Both the position numbers and the translations under genes were made by a program. Source: Caballeronia fortuita (lineage in GTDB: Bacteria; Pseudomonadota; Gammaproteobacteria; Burkholderiales; Burkholderiaceae). From it: a DNA stretch of 64,000 nt. The notes below the pieces were generated by a model. The model was not told where the DNA came from and searched no databases. It saw only the letters and a program-made list of their open reading frames with translations. Shown here one piece after another: positions 55,585-64,000 of this stretch. Position 1 is the stretch's first letter; the number at the start of each line of letters is the position of its first letter. The DNA lies in NCBI RefSeq assembly GCF_001544835.2, contig NZ_FCNX02000008.1, forward strand, positions 62,001 to 126,000, in the 5' to 3' direction.

Positions 55585-55782
55585 GCGATCGGATAAGTCA
55601 GAGGTATTTTCGAATCCGAAAATAACTAAGCAGTGCGACATATAAAAAGTCCGACACATCATGAGCTCTTCCAGGGCGGCGCAAATTACCCCATGCGCAG
55701 TTCTTCGTGCTGTCGTCGGTGCGTTTGATGTCGAAACTGTGGCCAATGTCACCGAATGCTGTTTCTTCTGCGGCTGAGTTCC

Positions 55783-56526
55783 ATGAATATTCGAAAGGTC
55801 GTATCCAGATTATTGACGGCGGGCGTACTTTCCGCTGGCATTTCGTGCTCGATCTCGAGTCCTGCTTCTGTCGTCATCGCCGGTACGCGTGTGGTGTACA
55901 ACGCCGCGGATAGTGAGGTCACGCTCAAGCTGTCCAATGTGGGCAAGCATCCGGCGCTAACCCAGGTGTGGCTCGACAAAGGTGATGCAAAAGAAGATCC
56001 GGCCAAGATCGATCTGCCTTTCATGCTGACCCCGGCGCTCGCGCGCATCGATCCCGCCAAGTCGCAAACCGTTCGCATCTCATACACCGGCGAGGCGTTG
56101 CCGAAGAACCGTGAAAGCGTGCTTTGGTTCAACTTGCTCGAGGTGCCACCGAAGCCCGAACAGGCCGAGGCGGGCACGAATTACATGCAGCTCGCGTTTC
56201 GCTCACGCATCAAGTTCTTTTTTCGTCCGACCGGATTACCCGGAACCGCCGATGCGGCGCCGGACAAGCTCCTATGGAAGCTGACGACTGAGAACGGCAA
56301 GTCTGCACTGAAGGTCTCGAACCCCACGCCCTACCACGTCACGATCACTGAAGCACGAGTCGGTACCGGTGACAAAGCGCCCAGGTTCGACGAAGGCGGC
56401 ATGGTCACACCCGGCGGCGAGCTCCTGTTGCCGCTGTCCGGTGCGGCGCTTGAGGACGGCAAGGTCTCCTTCACCACATTGAACGACTACGGCGGAGCGA
56501 TGCAGCATGAAGCGCATTTGCACTGA
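55783..56526 (+). CDS. Fimbrial periplasmic chaperone (PapD/FimC family)
   Basis: A 247-residue chaperone. Signal peptide MNIRKVVSRLLTAGVLSAGISCSISSPASV, then VIAGTRVVYNAADSEVTLKLSN (donor strand A1/G1 region), the family motif FMLTPALARIDPAKSQTVRISYTG, and ESVLWFNLLEVPPKP. It holds pilins unpolymerised until handed to the usher. An ATG nine codons upstream (55756) is also in frame. Confidence 0.92.
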   Translation: MNIRKVVSRLLTAGVLSAGISCSISSPASVVIAGTRVVYNAADSEVTLKLSNVGKHPALTQVWLDKGDAKEDPAKIDLPFMLTPALARIDPAKSQTVRISYTGEALPKNRESVLWFNLLEVPPKPEQAEAGTNYMQLAFRSRIKFFFRPTGLPGTADAAPDKLLWKLTTENGKSALKVSNPTPYHVTITEARVGTGDKAPRFDEGGMVTPGGELLLPLSGAALEDGKVSFTTLNDYGGAMQHEAHLH

Positions 56527-56733
56527 GCGTTTGGTGAGTCGCCATCGAGCTATCGATCGTTGAGTAGTTCAAAGCAAGACGGGCTCTCAGGCGATCGAGG
56601 CATCGATCGAACGGGGGAGATGCCCGTTGCCCCAAGAGGAACTGCATCCCATTTATCGCGAGCTAATAGGCCTTGATGCCAATGCGTTTGCGCATCGGCA
56701 GCGGCCTAGCGTTGCCTGCGAATCCGGCTCAAT

Positions 56734-59463
56734 ATGAATAACCGATACTTGAAATCGAAATCCAGGCTATTGAGCAGCGACGTCTCGTCGCTGAGCCAGG
56801 CGAGCGTGGCTGTGTTGCTAGCGTTCGCCGCAGCACACGCAAGAGCAGATGCTGCGCTGAGCGTGCCCGTTCCGGCGCTGCAAGGCACCATGGCTTTGAC
56901 GGACGCACAGCCGTCCGATGCCGGGGAGTCAGCGGTATCGGGCAATCGCAATTCGGCGTCCGATCTTGTGTCGAAGATTGCTCGCGATACTGCGCCGTTC
57001 GCTGCGCCGCAGCCGCCCGAGCCCGTTACTGTACGGTTCAACTCGAGTTTTCTTTCGGGCAGCGGCGCGGGAAACCTCGACATCAGCCGCTTCGACAGAG
57101 GGAACATCGCCGCGGCAGGCAATTATCGCGCGGGCTTGTACGCCAACCAAACGTGGATCGGAAGTGCCGACATCGCGCTGCGTGATGTCAACGGTCCAGG
57201 CAAGGCCGCACAACCGATGTTCAACCGCGACCTGCTGACGCGTATCGGCGTGGATATGAGTCATCTGAGTCCGGAAGCGAACGCGAGGTTGGATGCCGCG
57301 GGAGAGCGTGGTGTCGTGGTGTCGGAAGTGATTCCGCAGGCGACGGCCGTGTTCGACATGGGCGAGCAGCGCCTGGACGTCAGCGTGCCGCAGGCCGTGA
57401 TGGCCCGCAATGCGCGTGGCTGGGTCGACCCGAAGTTCTGGGACAATGGCATAACCGCCGCCGTGCTGCAGTACAACGCGAACGTCTACCATTCGAGCGG
57501 AAAGGGATTCTCCAGCACCGAGAGCTATCTCGGCCTGAACACCGGTGTCAATATCGGTCCGTGGCGTTTTCGCTATAACGGCAACATCACGAACGGCACG
57601 GGTTCGGGCACGCACGTTCAGAGCATGCAGACCTACCTGCAGCGCTCTTTTACGCCGATCAAAAGCGAGTTCACGGCGGGCGATTCGTACACCGATGGAT
57701 CGATCTTCGATTCGTTTGGCGTGCGCGGTGTACAGCTGGCCACTGACGACCGCATGTACCCCGAGTCGCAGCGCGGTTACGCGCCGACGGTGCGAGGCAT
57801 CGCAAACACGAACGCGAAGGTCGAGGTCAGGCAGAACGGCAACGTCATCTACGAAACCACGGTTGCCCCGGGGCCGTTCCAGATCGACGATCTGTACCCG
57901 ACCGGGTATGGCGGCGACCTGCAGGTGGTCGTGACCGAAGCAGACGGCAGCCAGCATGTCACGGCCGTTCCATATGCGGCCCCGATCAACGCTTTGCGCG
58001 CAGGGCGCTGGCGCTATAACGTCGCCGCCGGCCAGTATCGCAATTCGCGTCTACGGCACGAGCCGTTCGTGTTCGAAGCGGGCGTGTCGCGCGGTCTGAA
58101 CAATTTCGTAACCCTGTACGGAGGTGCGATTCTCGCCAGGGACTATGTGTCCGCGGCTGCCGGCGTCGCGCTGAATACGCCTGTCGGCGCGTTTGCCCTC
58201 GACGTGACGCAGGCGGATGCGAACCTGGGGAACCTGCCCAGCCGAAATGGGCAGAGCATGCGCTTGTCGTATTCGCGGACTTTCACGCCGACCGATACTG
58301 ACGTAACGCTGGCCGCATACCGCTATTCGACAAGCGGCTTCCTGGGCCTCAACGATGCAATGACCCTGCGCGATCTCGCGATGCAGGGAACCGCGTTCAC
58401 GGATCAAGGTATTCAGAAGGGGCGTCTGCAGGTCACGTTGAACCAGAATCTGGGCCAGCACGGCTCGCTCTATGCGTCCGGCTTTACGCAGAACTACTGG
58501 AACAAGGAGAGTCGCGACACCTCTTTTACGGTCGGCTACAACGCGAGCTTCGGCCGGGTAGGCTTCGGCGTGTCGGCATCGCGCGAACTGGATACGAAAA
58601 CCGCCAGGTGGGACAACCGCTTCATGTTGAATCTGAGCATCCCGCTCGATATCGGCGCGACCACCGCCAACTCGATAACCAGCTACACACATGACTCGCG
58701 CGACCACAGCAACCTGATTCAGGAGACCTTGACGGGTAGCGCGGGCAAGGATCACGCGTTCAACTACGGCGTCACGGCTGGCAAACAGTGGGGCGGTACA
58801 AGTGGCACCAGCCTGAACGCCAACGCCGGTTACCTATCGCCGGTCACGCAGATCCGTACCAACGCGGGTAGCGCCAACGGCTACAAGCAAGGGGGCGGCG
58901 GGCTGACGGGGTCGGTCGTCGCCTATGGCGGCGGGGTGGTGTTCTCGCCGCAGACGGGCGACACGTTCGCACTTGTCGAAGCGAAGGACGCGGCGGGGGC
59001 GCGCGTGGCGACCTCGCCGGGCGTGCGCGTCGATAGCGCCGGTCATGCGCTGATCTCGGGAATGGATCCGTACGCGCTCAACACGGTGGAAATCGACACG
59101 AAGGGCTTGCCGATGGGCATTCAGATCAAGAGCACGGAGCAGCGTTTCGCACCGACGGCAGGTTCAGTGGTGCGCGTGAAGTTCGACACCGTAAACCGTG
59201 GTCAGGCGGTTGTCATGCGCCTGCGCCGCCTGAGCGGGGAAGCGGTGCCGTTCGGCGCGGACGTGTTGAGCGCGGACGGCGATATCGTAGGCAACGTCGG
59301 TCAGGGCAGCCGCACGATGTTCTACAGCAGAACTCAAGCGGGCGATCTCACGGTCAAGTGGGGAGCGGGTGCGCAGCAGAGTTGCAGGGTGCGTTACGAC
59401 CTGCCGCCAGCGCAGAAGGACAACGTTGCGTCGACGAGCTTCGCAGACGTGAACTGCCAATGA
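56734..59463 (+). CDS. Fimbrial outer-membrane usher
   Basis: A 909-residue usher forming the assembly pore. The signal peptide ends near AAHARADA (residue ~40). The N-terminal domain contains VTVRFNSSFLSGSGAGNLDISRFDRGN. The barrel carries DSFGVRGVQLATDDRMYPESQRGYAPTVRGIANTNAKVEVRQNGNVIYETTVAPGPFQIDDLYP, a classic usher block. The C-terminus has a cysteine pair (QQSCRVRYDL … DVNCQ). Its stop overlaps the adhesin start (ATGA). Confidence 0.95.
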   Translation: MNNRYLKSKSRLLSSDVSSLSQASVAVLLAFAAAHARADAALSVPVPALQGTMALTDAQPSDAGESAVSGNRNSASDLVSKIARDTAPFAAPQPPEPVTVRFNSSFLSGSGAGNLDISRFDRGNIAAAGNYRAGLYANQTWIGSADIALRDVNGPGKAAQPMFNRDLLTRIGVDMSHLSPEANARLDAAGERGVVVSEVIPQATAVFDMGEQRLDVSVPQAVMARNARGWVDPKFWDNGITAAVLQYNANVYHSSGKGFSSTESYLGLNTGVNIGPWRFRYNGNITNGTGSGTHVQSMQTYLQRSFTPIKSEFTAGDSYTDGSIFDSFGVRGVQLATDDRMYPESQRGYAPTVRGIANTNAKVEVRQNGNVIYETTVAPGPFQIDDLYPTGYGGDLQVVVTEADGSQHVTAVPYAAPINALRAGRWRYNVAAGQYRNSRLRHEPFVFEAGVSRGLNNFVTLYGGAILARDYVSAAAGVALNTPVGAFALDVTQADANLGNLPSRNGQSMRLSYSRTFTPTDTDVTLAAYRYSTSGFLGLNDAMTLRDLAMQGTAFTDQGIQKGRLQVTLNQNLGQHGSLYASGFTQNYWNKESRDTSFTVGYNASFGRVGFGVSASRELDTKTARWDNRFMLNLSIPLDIGATTANSITSYTHDSRDHSNLIQETLTGSAGKDHAFNYGVTAGKQWGGTSGTSLNANAGYLSPVTQIRTNAGSANGYKQGGGGLTGSVVAYGGGVVFSPQTGDTFALVEAKDAAGARVATSPGVRVDSAGHALISGMDPYALNTVEIDTKGLPMGIQIKSTEQRFAPTAGSVVRVKFDTVNRGQAVVMRLRRLSGEAVPFGADVLSADGDIVGNVGQGSRTMFYSRTQAGDLTVKWGAGAQQSCRVRYDLPPAQKDNVASTSFADVNCQ

Positions 59464-60587
59464 AGCCGGATACCAACCGGAGCATGACGAGTTGGGCAGC
59501 CGCGCATGAGCGGTGCGTATCTCACCTACAACTTTCTGGACGAATGCTGATTGTGAATAAGATTGATGAACTGTGGTGCAAGATCACCCTCGGAATCAGG
59601 CGTCGTCACCGACGCTGCTTGCTGAGCCTGCTCGGTACCTTGGCCCTCGGTTTCGGCCTTGATGCACGCGCGGCTGTGTGCAGCATCAGCGCATTTCCGA
59701 ACATTTCGTTTGGTAATGTAGTCGTCCCTCGCGACGCGCCCGTTGGATCGGCAATTGGACCGTTGATCTCCGCGAACGTCAGCGTTTATTGTCCCGCGAA
59801 CCCTGCACCGGGAGGCTATGGGGGTTTCTATCTGCAGTCTGCCACTGTTTTGGCGAACAGCGCCGTCGCCGGCGTGTCGGCGACGGGCACTGCCGGCATC
59901 GGCATTCGCGTCATCGACGTGACGTTCAACGACCAGGTAGTTTCGGGCACGACCGGTACGGTAGATTTCGGCCCGTTGGTCGCAACAACGTCCGCATACA
60001 GTCAGGTCTATACGTTCACGTTCCAACTCGTGAAGACTGCCGCTCAGGTGATCTATAGCGGTCCGGTCTATCTGACCAACTTTTACTCGATGTGGGTCCA
60101 CGATGTCCCACGAAACACAACCTCCGGCTTGCTTGCTTCGGCTTCAACAAGCTCGACCATTACGGCATCCGCGTGCACCGTGACGACGCCCAACGTGACG
60201 GTGACGCTACCGACGCTTCCGGCGACCATGCTGGCGAGTAATTCGACGGCGGGCAAAACGCCGTTCAACCTCAATCTGGACTGTCAGCCCGGCTCTTCGG
60301 TTCACGTGACGTTCACTGACTCCACCGCGCCCAGCAACACTTCCAGCAACTTGAGCCTGGCAAGCGGATCCACCGCTTCTGGTGTGGTCGTGCAACTGCT
60401 CAACAGCCAGGACGTTCCCGTCAGATATGGCCGGGCCTCGGCGCTCCCAGGAAACATGAACCAGTGGTTCGTCGGGGCTTCAAAAGGGCTGACGACGATC
60501 CCACTAAGCGCACGGTATCTCGCCACCGGCACCGTGATCGCGGGTGTGGTCAACGCGCTGGCCACCTTCACGATGAGTTATCAGTGA
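59460..60587 (+). CDS. Two-domain fimbrial tip adhesin
   Basis: A 375-residue exported protein. A long basic leader precedes the hydrophobic signal CLLSLLGTLALGFGLDARAAV, so the true start may be a later methionine (59544). The N-terminal domain (CSISAFPNISFGNVVVPRD to about residue 235) is the probable receptor-binding part. The C-terminal pilin domain contains SACTVTTPNVTVTLPTLPATML, NLDCQPGSSVHV and ends ALATFTMSYQ. The N-terminal half resembles spore-coat-U/adhesin folds. Receptor unknown. Confidence 0.85.
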   Translation: MKPDTNRSMTSWAAAHERCVSHLQLSGRMLIVNKIDELWCKITLGIRRRHRRCLLSLLGTLALGFGLDARAAVCSISAFPNISFGNVVVPRDAPVGSAIGPLISANVSVYCPANPAPGGYGGFYLQSATVLANSAVAGVSATGTAGIGIRVIDVTFNDQVVSGTTGTVDFGPLVATTSAYSQVYTFTFQLVKTAAQVIYSGPVYLTNFYSMWVHDVPRNTTSGLLASASTSSTITASACTVTTPNVTVTLPTLPATMLASNSTAGKTPFNLNLDCQPGSSVHVTFTDSTAPSNTSSNLSLASGSTASGVVVQLLNSQDVPVRYGRASALPGNMNQWFVGASKGLTTIPLSARYLATGTVIAGVVNALATFTMSYQ

Positions 60588-60701
60588 CACAGCGCTGTAC
60601 GCGCGGAGAATCCGCTCGCACGCTCTCTTAGCAGACCGGAAACGATCGGCGTCACTGCGCCGATAGCTTCCGGTCCGACCGCCGACCGATGACCGAAGGC
60701 T

Positions 60702-62840
60702 TTACTTCACGCGCATGCCCGGCTTCGCGCCGCTGTGCGGCTCGAGAATGTACAGCCCCGGTTCGGCCTTTTCATCCGTGGCGGACGCCGCCAGCACCAT
60801 GCCTTCCGACAGACCGAACTTCATCTTGCGCGGCGCGAGATTGACGACCATCACGGTGAGCTTGCCGATCAGATCCTGCGGCTGATACGCCGACTTGATG
60901 CCCGAAAACACGTTGCGCGTCTTCTCTTCGCCGACGTCGAGCGTGAGTTGCAGCAGCTTCTCGGAACCTTCGACGGCCTTGCAATCGACGATCTTCGCGA
61001 TACGCAGATCGACCTTCGCGAAGTCGTCGATGGAGATTACGCCCGCTTCTTCCTCTTTCTTCGCGGGCGCCTTCGCCGCGGCCTTCCCGGCAGCCGCGGC
61101 CGGTTCCGCAGCCGGCGCGAGCGATTCGCGATTCGCGGCGAGCAGCGCCTCGATCTGCTTCGGATCGACGCGCGTCGTCAGATGCTTGTACGCGTTGATT
61201 GCATTGACCGACGACAGCGGCTTGCCGGCATCGGCCCAGACGAGCGGCGCGACGCCGAGGAACGCTTCCACGGCTTCGATGAGCTTCGGCAGCACCGGCT
61301 TGAGCGCAAGCGACAGCAGACGGAACGCTTCGAGGCTCACGCTACAGGTCTCGTGCAGCGCGACGGCGTTCGCCGGGTCCTTCGCCTGTTCCCACGGCTT
61401 CGCGGTATCGACGTAGGCGTTCACGGCATCGGCGAGTTCCATCGTCGTGCGCAGCGCGCGGCCGTATTCGCGCGACTCGTAAAAGCCCGCGATCTGCGGA
61501 ATCGCCGCACGCAGTTGCGCGACGAGCGGATGATGCATCGCGCTGTCCTGCACGCGGCCGTCGAAACGCTTGATGAGAAAGCCCGCCGCGCGGCTCGCGA
61601 TATTCACGTACTTGCCGACGAGATCGCTGTTCACGCGCGCCTGAAAGTCCTCGAGATTCAGGTCGATGTCTTCCATCGTGCTGTTCAGCTTGGCCGCGAA
61701 GTAGTAGCGCAGCCACTCGGGATTGATGCCCGTGTCGATCACGCTTTGCGCGGTGATGAACGTGCCGCGCGACTTCGACATCTTCGCGCCGTCGACGGTC
61801 AGAAAGCCGTGTGCGAACACGTTCGTCGGCGTGCGATGGCCGGAGAATTCCAGCATCGCCGGCCAGAACAGCGTATGGAAATACAGGATGTCCTTGCCGA
61901 TGAAGTGATACTGCTCGGCCTTCGAGCCCGGCTTCACCCATTCGTCGAAATTCACGCCGATGCGGTCCGCGAGATTCTTGAAGCTCGCGTAGTAGCCGAC
62001 GGGCGCATCGACCCAGACGTAGAAGTACTTGCCCGGCGCGCCGGGAATTTCGAAGCCGAAGTAGGGCGCGTCGCGCGAGATGTCCCAGTCGGCGAGTTTG
62101 GCTTCGCCCTTGTCGCCGAGCCATTCGCGCATCTTGTTGGTGGCTTCGGGTTGCGCGAGGCCGCTGACCCAGCCGCGCAGGAATTCCTCGCAGCGCGGAT
62201 CGGAGAGCTTGAAGAAATAGTGCGTCGATGTCTTGCGAATCGGCGTCGCGCCGGAGACGACCGAATACGGATTGATGAGTTCGGTCGGCTGATAGGTCGA
62301 GCCGCAGACCTCGCAGTTGTCGCCGTATTGGTCCTTCGCGCCGCACTTCGGGCATTGGCCCTTGATGAAGCGGTCCGGCAGGAACATTTCCTTGACCGGA
62401 TCGTAGGCTTGTTCGATGTCGCGCGACTCGATCAGGCCGGCTTGTTCGAGCGCGCCGTAGATCGAATCGCAAAGGGCGCGGTTTTCCTCGGCATCGGTCG
62501 AATAGTAGTTATCGAACGAAATGCCGAAGCTGTCGAAATCGCGCTTGTGCTCTTTCCATACGCGTTCGATCAGCTGCTTGGGCGTGATGCCTTCCTTTTC
62601 GGCGCGCAGCATGATCGGCGTGCCGTGGGTATCGTCCGCGCCGACGTAGTAGACCTCATGGCCATGCATTCGCAGCGTCCGAACCCAGATATCCGTCTGA
62701 ATGTATTCGACCATATGGCCGATATGAATCTGACCGTTCGCATACGGCAACGCGGACGTGACGAGGATCTGGCGGCGGCCGCCTTCAAAGGCTTGAGCGG
62801 CAGGTGCGGCGGTGGCAGTGGCTGAAATCGGTGCTGACAT
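60702..62840 (-). CDS. metG: Methionyl-tRNA synthetase
   Basis: A 712-residue class-I synthetase. Seen: [20 protein letters not shown] (HIGH), the zinc knuckle [30 protein letters not shown], the anticodon-binding domain, and a C-terminal tRNA-binding OB-fold ([29 protein letters not shown]) after an alanine/proline-rich linker, which makes it the dimeric long form. Start [18 protein letters not shown] at 62840. Confidence 0.95.
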   Translation of the reverse strand: MSAPISATATAAPAAQAFEGGRRQILVTSALPYANGQIHIGHMVEYIQTDIWVRTLRMHGHEVYYVGADDTHGTPIMLRAEKEGITPKQLIERVWKEHKRDFDSFGISFDNYYSTDAEENRALCDSIYGALEQAGLIESRDIEQAYDPVKEMFLPDRFIKGQCPKCGAKDQYGDNCEVCGSTYQPTELINPYSVVSGATPIRKTSTHYFFKLSDPRCEEFLRGWVSGLAQPEATNKMREWLGDKGEAKLADWDISRDAPYFGFEIPGAPGKYFYVWVDAPVGYYASFKNLADRIGVNFDEWVKPGSKAEQYHFIGKDILYFHTLFWPAMLEFSGHRTPTNVFAHGFLTVDGAKMSKSRGTFITAQSVIDTGINPEWLRYYFAAKLNSTMEDIDLNLEDFQARVNSDLVGKYVNIASRAAGFLIKRFDGRVQDSAMHHPLVAQLRAAIPQIAGFYESREYGRALRTTMELADAVNAYVDTAKPWEQAKDPANAVALHETCSVSLEAFRLLSLALKPVLPKLIEAVEAFLGVAPLVWADAGKPLSSVNAINAYKHLTTRVDPKQIEALLAANRESLAPAAEPAAAAGKAAAKAPAKKEEEAGVISIDDFAKVDLRIAKIVDCKAVEGSEKLLQLTLDVGEEKTRNVFSGIKSAYQPQDLIGKLTVMVVNLAPRKMKFGLSEGMVLAASATDEKAEPGLYILEPHSGAKPGMRVK

Positions 62841-62975
62841 AAAGGCGCGGCCCGGTGGGAGTGCTTGGGTTTCTGAAAAAAACGCGGAGTTCGATTTTAG
62901 CAGGGCGGGGAAGGGCGGGCGGGGCCGGGGTGCGGGCGGCGGGGATGGGCGGGGCAGCGTGCGTTTCGAGCGCAC

Positions 62976-63005
62976 AAAAAAAACCGGGGTCCAATCGGGC
63001 CCCGG
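62976..63005 (-). terminator. Terminator of the OmpA-family lipoprotein gene
   Basis: Stem CCGGGGTCC / GGGCCCCGG with an AATC loop, followed on the minus strand by eight T residues. It lies about 175 bases past the stop of the OmpA-family gene. A second stem without a T-run, GCCGCCGC–AGAT–GCGGCGGC, occurs at 63136–63155 within the same 3' region. The remaining bases between metG and this gene (62841–63180) show no gene. Confidence 0.8.
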
Positions 63006-63180
63006 AGCAACAACGACAAGAGGAGAATGGCAGGTGATGGCCTCGCCATCCACCTACCATAGAGACAGACAGCGGCACTGCGTCCAAGTTTCAAATTTTT
63101 TTCAGACGACTGAACGCCGTTCCCGCCGTACTCACGCCGCCGCAGATGCGGCGGCGAATTCCTCTTTCAAATCAGAAGCT

Positions 63181-63837
63181 TTACTGCACTTGACCCGGCT
63201 GCGCCGTAGCCCGCAGATAGATTTCCACGCGACGATTCTGCGCACGGCCGGCTTCCGTCGAGTTATCCGCGATCGGCTGCGTCTGGCCCATGCCCGACGC
63301 TGCAAGACGCTGCGCCGCGACGCCGTGCGTCGAGATGTACGAAGCCACGCTCTGCGCGCGGTTTTGCGACAGCGTCTGGTTGTAGGCGGCCTGCCCCGTG
63401 TTGTCCGTATGGCCGACGACGCTCGCGATCAGTTCGGGATGCTGCTGCATCGTCTGCGTGACGGAATTCAGCACCGGATCGAACGACGGCTTGATCGCGT
63501 AGCTATTCGTATCGAACGAGATCGAGTTGGGAATGTTGACCTTCAGCGAGCCGTCCTGCTGCTCGGTCACCTGCGTGCCGGTGCCCTTCGAGTCGCCCGA
63601 AATCTTGTTCTTGATCGACTGCCAGTTGTAGCCGACGATGCCGCCCGTCGCTGCGCCCGCCGCCGCGCCGATCGCCGCGCCCTTGCCGCCGCCGAAGATG
63701 GCGCCGATCGCCGCGCCGGTTGCGGCGCCCGCGCCGGTGCCGACTGCGGCGTTGGTGCCCTGCTGCGTCTGGCAGCCGGCGAGGAGTGCGCCCACCAGGG
63801 CAACGACGGAGAGGCGGGTCATCAACTTCGTATTCAT
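63181..63837 (-). CDS. OmpA-family peptidoglycan-binding lipoprotein with glycine-zipper domain
   Basis: A 218-residue lipoprotein. Lipobox LVGALLAGC at residues ~14–22. A glycine-zipper follows (GAGAATGAAIGAIFGGGKGAAIGAAAGAATGG). The C-terminal OmpA domain (~95–210) contains ISFDTNSYAIKP, VVGHTDNTGQAAYNQTLSQNRAQSVASYI and AQNRRVEIYL, which bind meso-diaminopimelate in peptidoglycan. A clear AAAGGAGC ribosome-binding site supports the start at 63837. It resembles E. coli YiaD. Confidence 0.92.
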   Translation of the reverse strand: MNTKLMTRLSVVALVGALLAGCQTQQGTNAAVGTGAGAATGAAIGAIFGGGKGAAIGAAAGAATGGIVGYNWQSIKNKISGDSKGTGTQVTEQQDGSLKVNIPNSISFDTNSYAIKPSFDPVLNSVTQTMQQHPELIASVVGHTDNTGQAAYNQTLSQNRAQSVASYISTHGVAAQRLAASGMGQTQPIADNSTEAGRAQNRRVEIYLRATAQPGQVQ

Positions 63838-64000
63838 GTTCGAGCTCCTTTGTTTCAACAAGCGATTCGGCGCAGCGCCGACAGTGCGAAAGGGTCTTCG
63901 GACGAGCCTCCGGGCGAGCCTCTACAATAATGAGAAATGCGCCCGGCTGCCCGGCGGGATGCGTCCCCGGAAAGATTTGCAGCGGGATAGTGCAATGGGT

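Overview
The window looks like a piece of the main chromosome of a Burkholderiaceae bacterium, most likely Paraburkholderia, Caballeronia or a close relative. The evidence is the high GC content, the near-constant G/C third codon positions, and several lineage-typical neighbourhoods: cysI–DUF934–cysHDN–cobA, the zapA/6S RNA/EVE locus, panD–panC–scpA–DUF3460, and tamA–tamB. Most of the sequence is ordinary housekeeping DNA. Three stretches look acquired: about 7.4–8.2 kb, 35.7–39.5 kb and 54.5–60.6 kb.

Layout. 0–8.2 kb: a cut acetylornithine-type aminotransferase, a ferredoxin-like reductase, an SDR-family protein, rsuA, a beta-propeller-like lipoprotein, a zinc-ribbon membrane protein with amino-acid repeats, and two small unknown genes. 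8.3–18.2 kb: tRNA-Leu(CAA), an amino-acid-type binding protein, cysB, and a divergent sulfate-assimilation operon (cysI, DUF934, cysH, cysD, cysN, cobA). A vapBC toxin–antitoxin pair and a sirohydrochlorin chelatase follow. The CysH has the paired-cysteine signature of APS reductases, so the encoded route is sulfate to APS to sulfite to sulfide. CobA and CbiX contribute to the siroheme that CysI needs. 18.2–29 kb: lptFG, pepA–holC, ilvD with a divergent LysR gene, lgt, a SIMPL protein, an EVE protein, 6S RNA, zapA and a coiled-coil gene.

29.2–44.4 kb is a cobalamin locus. A promoter and a cobalamin riboswitch precede btuB–btuC–btuD–cobT–cobS–cobC, which are tightly coupled by overlapping starts and stops. 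After a 3.8-kb interruption come btuF–cobD–cbiB–cobU on the other strand and cobQ. The interruption holds a decayed VgrG-like N-terminal fragment, a 782-residue protein with an M23 endopeptidase-like N-terminus and a GH19/lysozyme-like C-terminus, and a membrane-anchored small protein that looks like its immunity partner. This is read as an orphan type VI secretion effector–immunity cassette and is the most interesting item in the window.

44.4–54.4 kb: a thioesterase, an orphan ParA, panD, panC, scpA, DUF3460, and the outer-membrane assembly pair tamA–tamB. 54.5–60.6 kb: a possible insertion-sequence end, then a complete chaperone–usher fimbrial cluster (pilin, chaperone, usher, two-domain adhesin). 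60.7–64 kb: metG and an OmpA-family lipoprotein. All functional calls come from reading motifs and gene order; no database search was possible.
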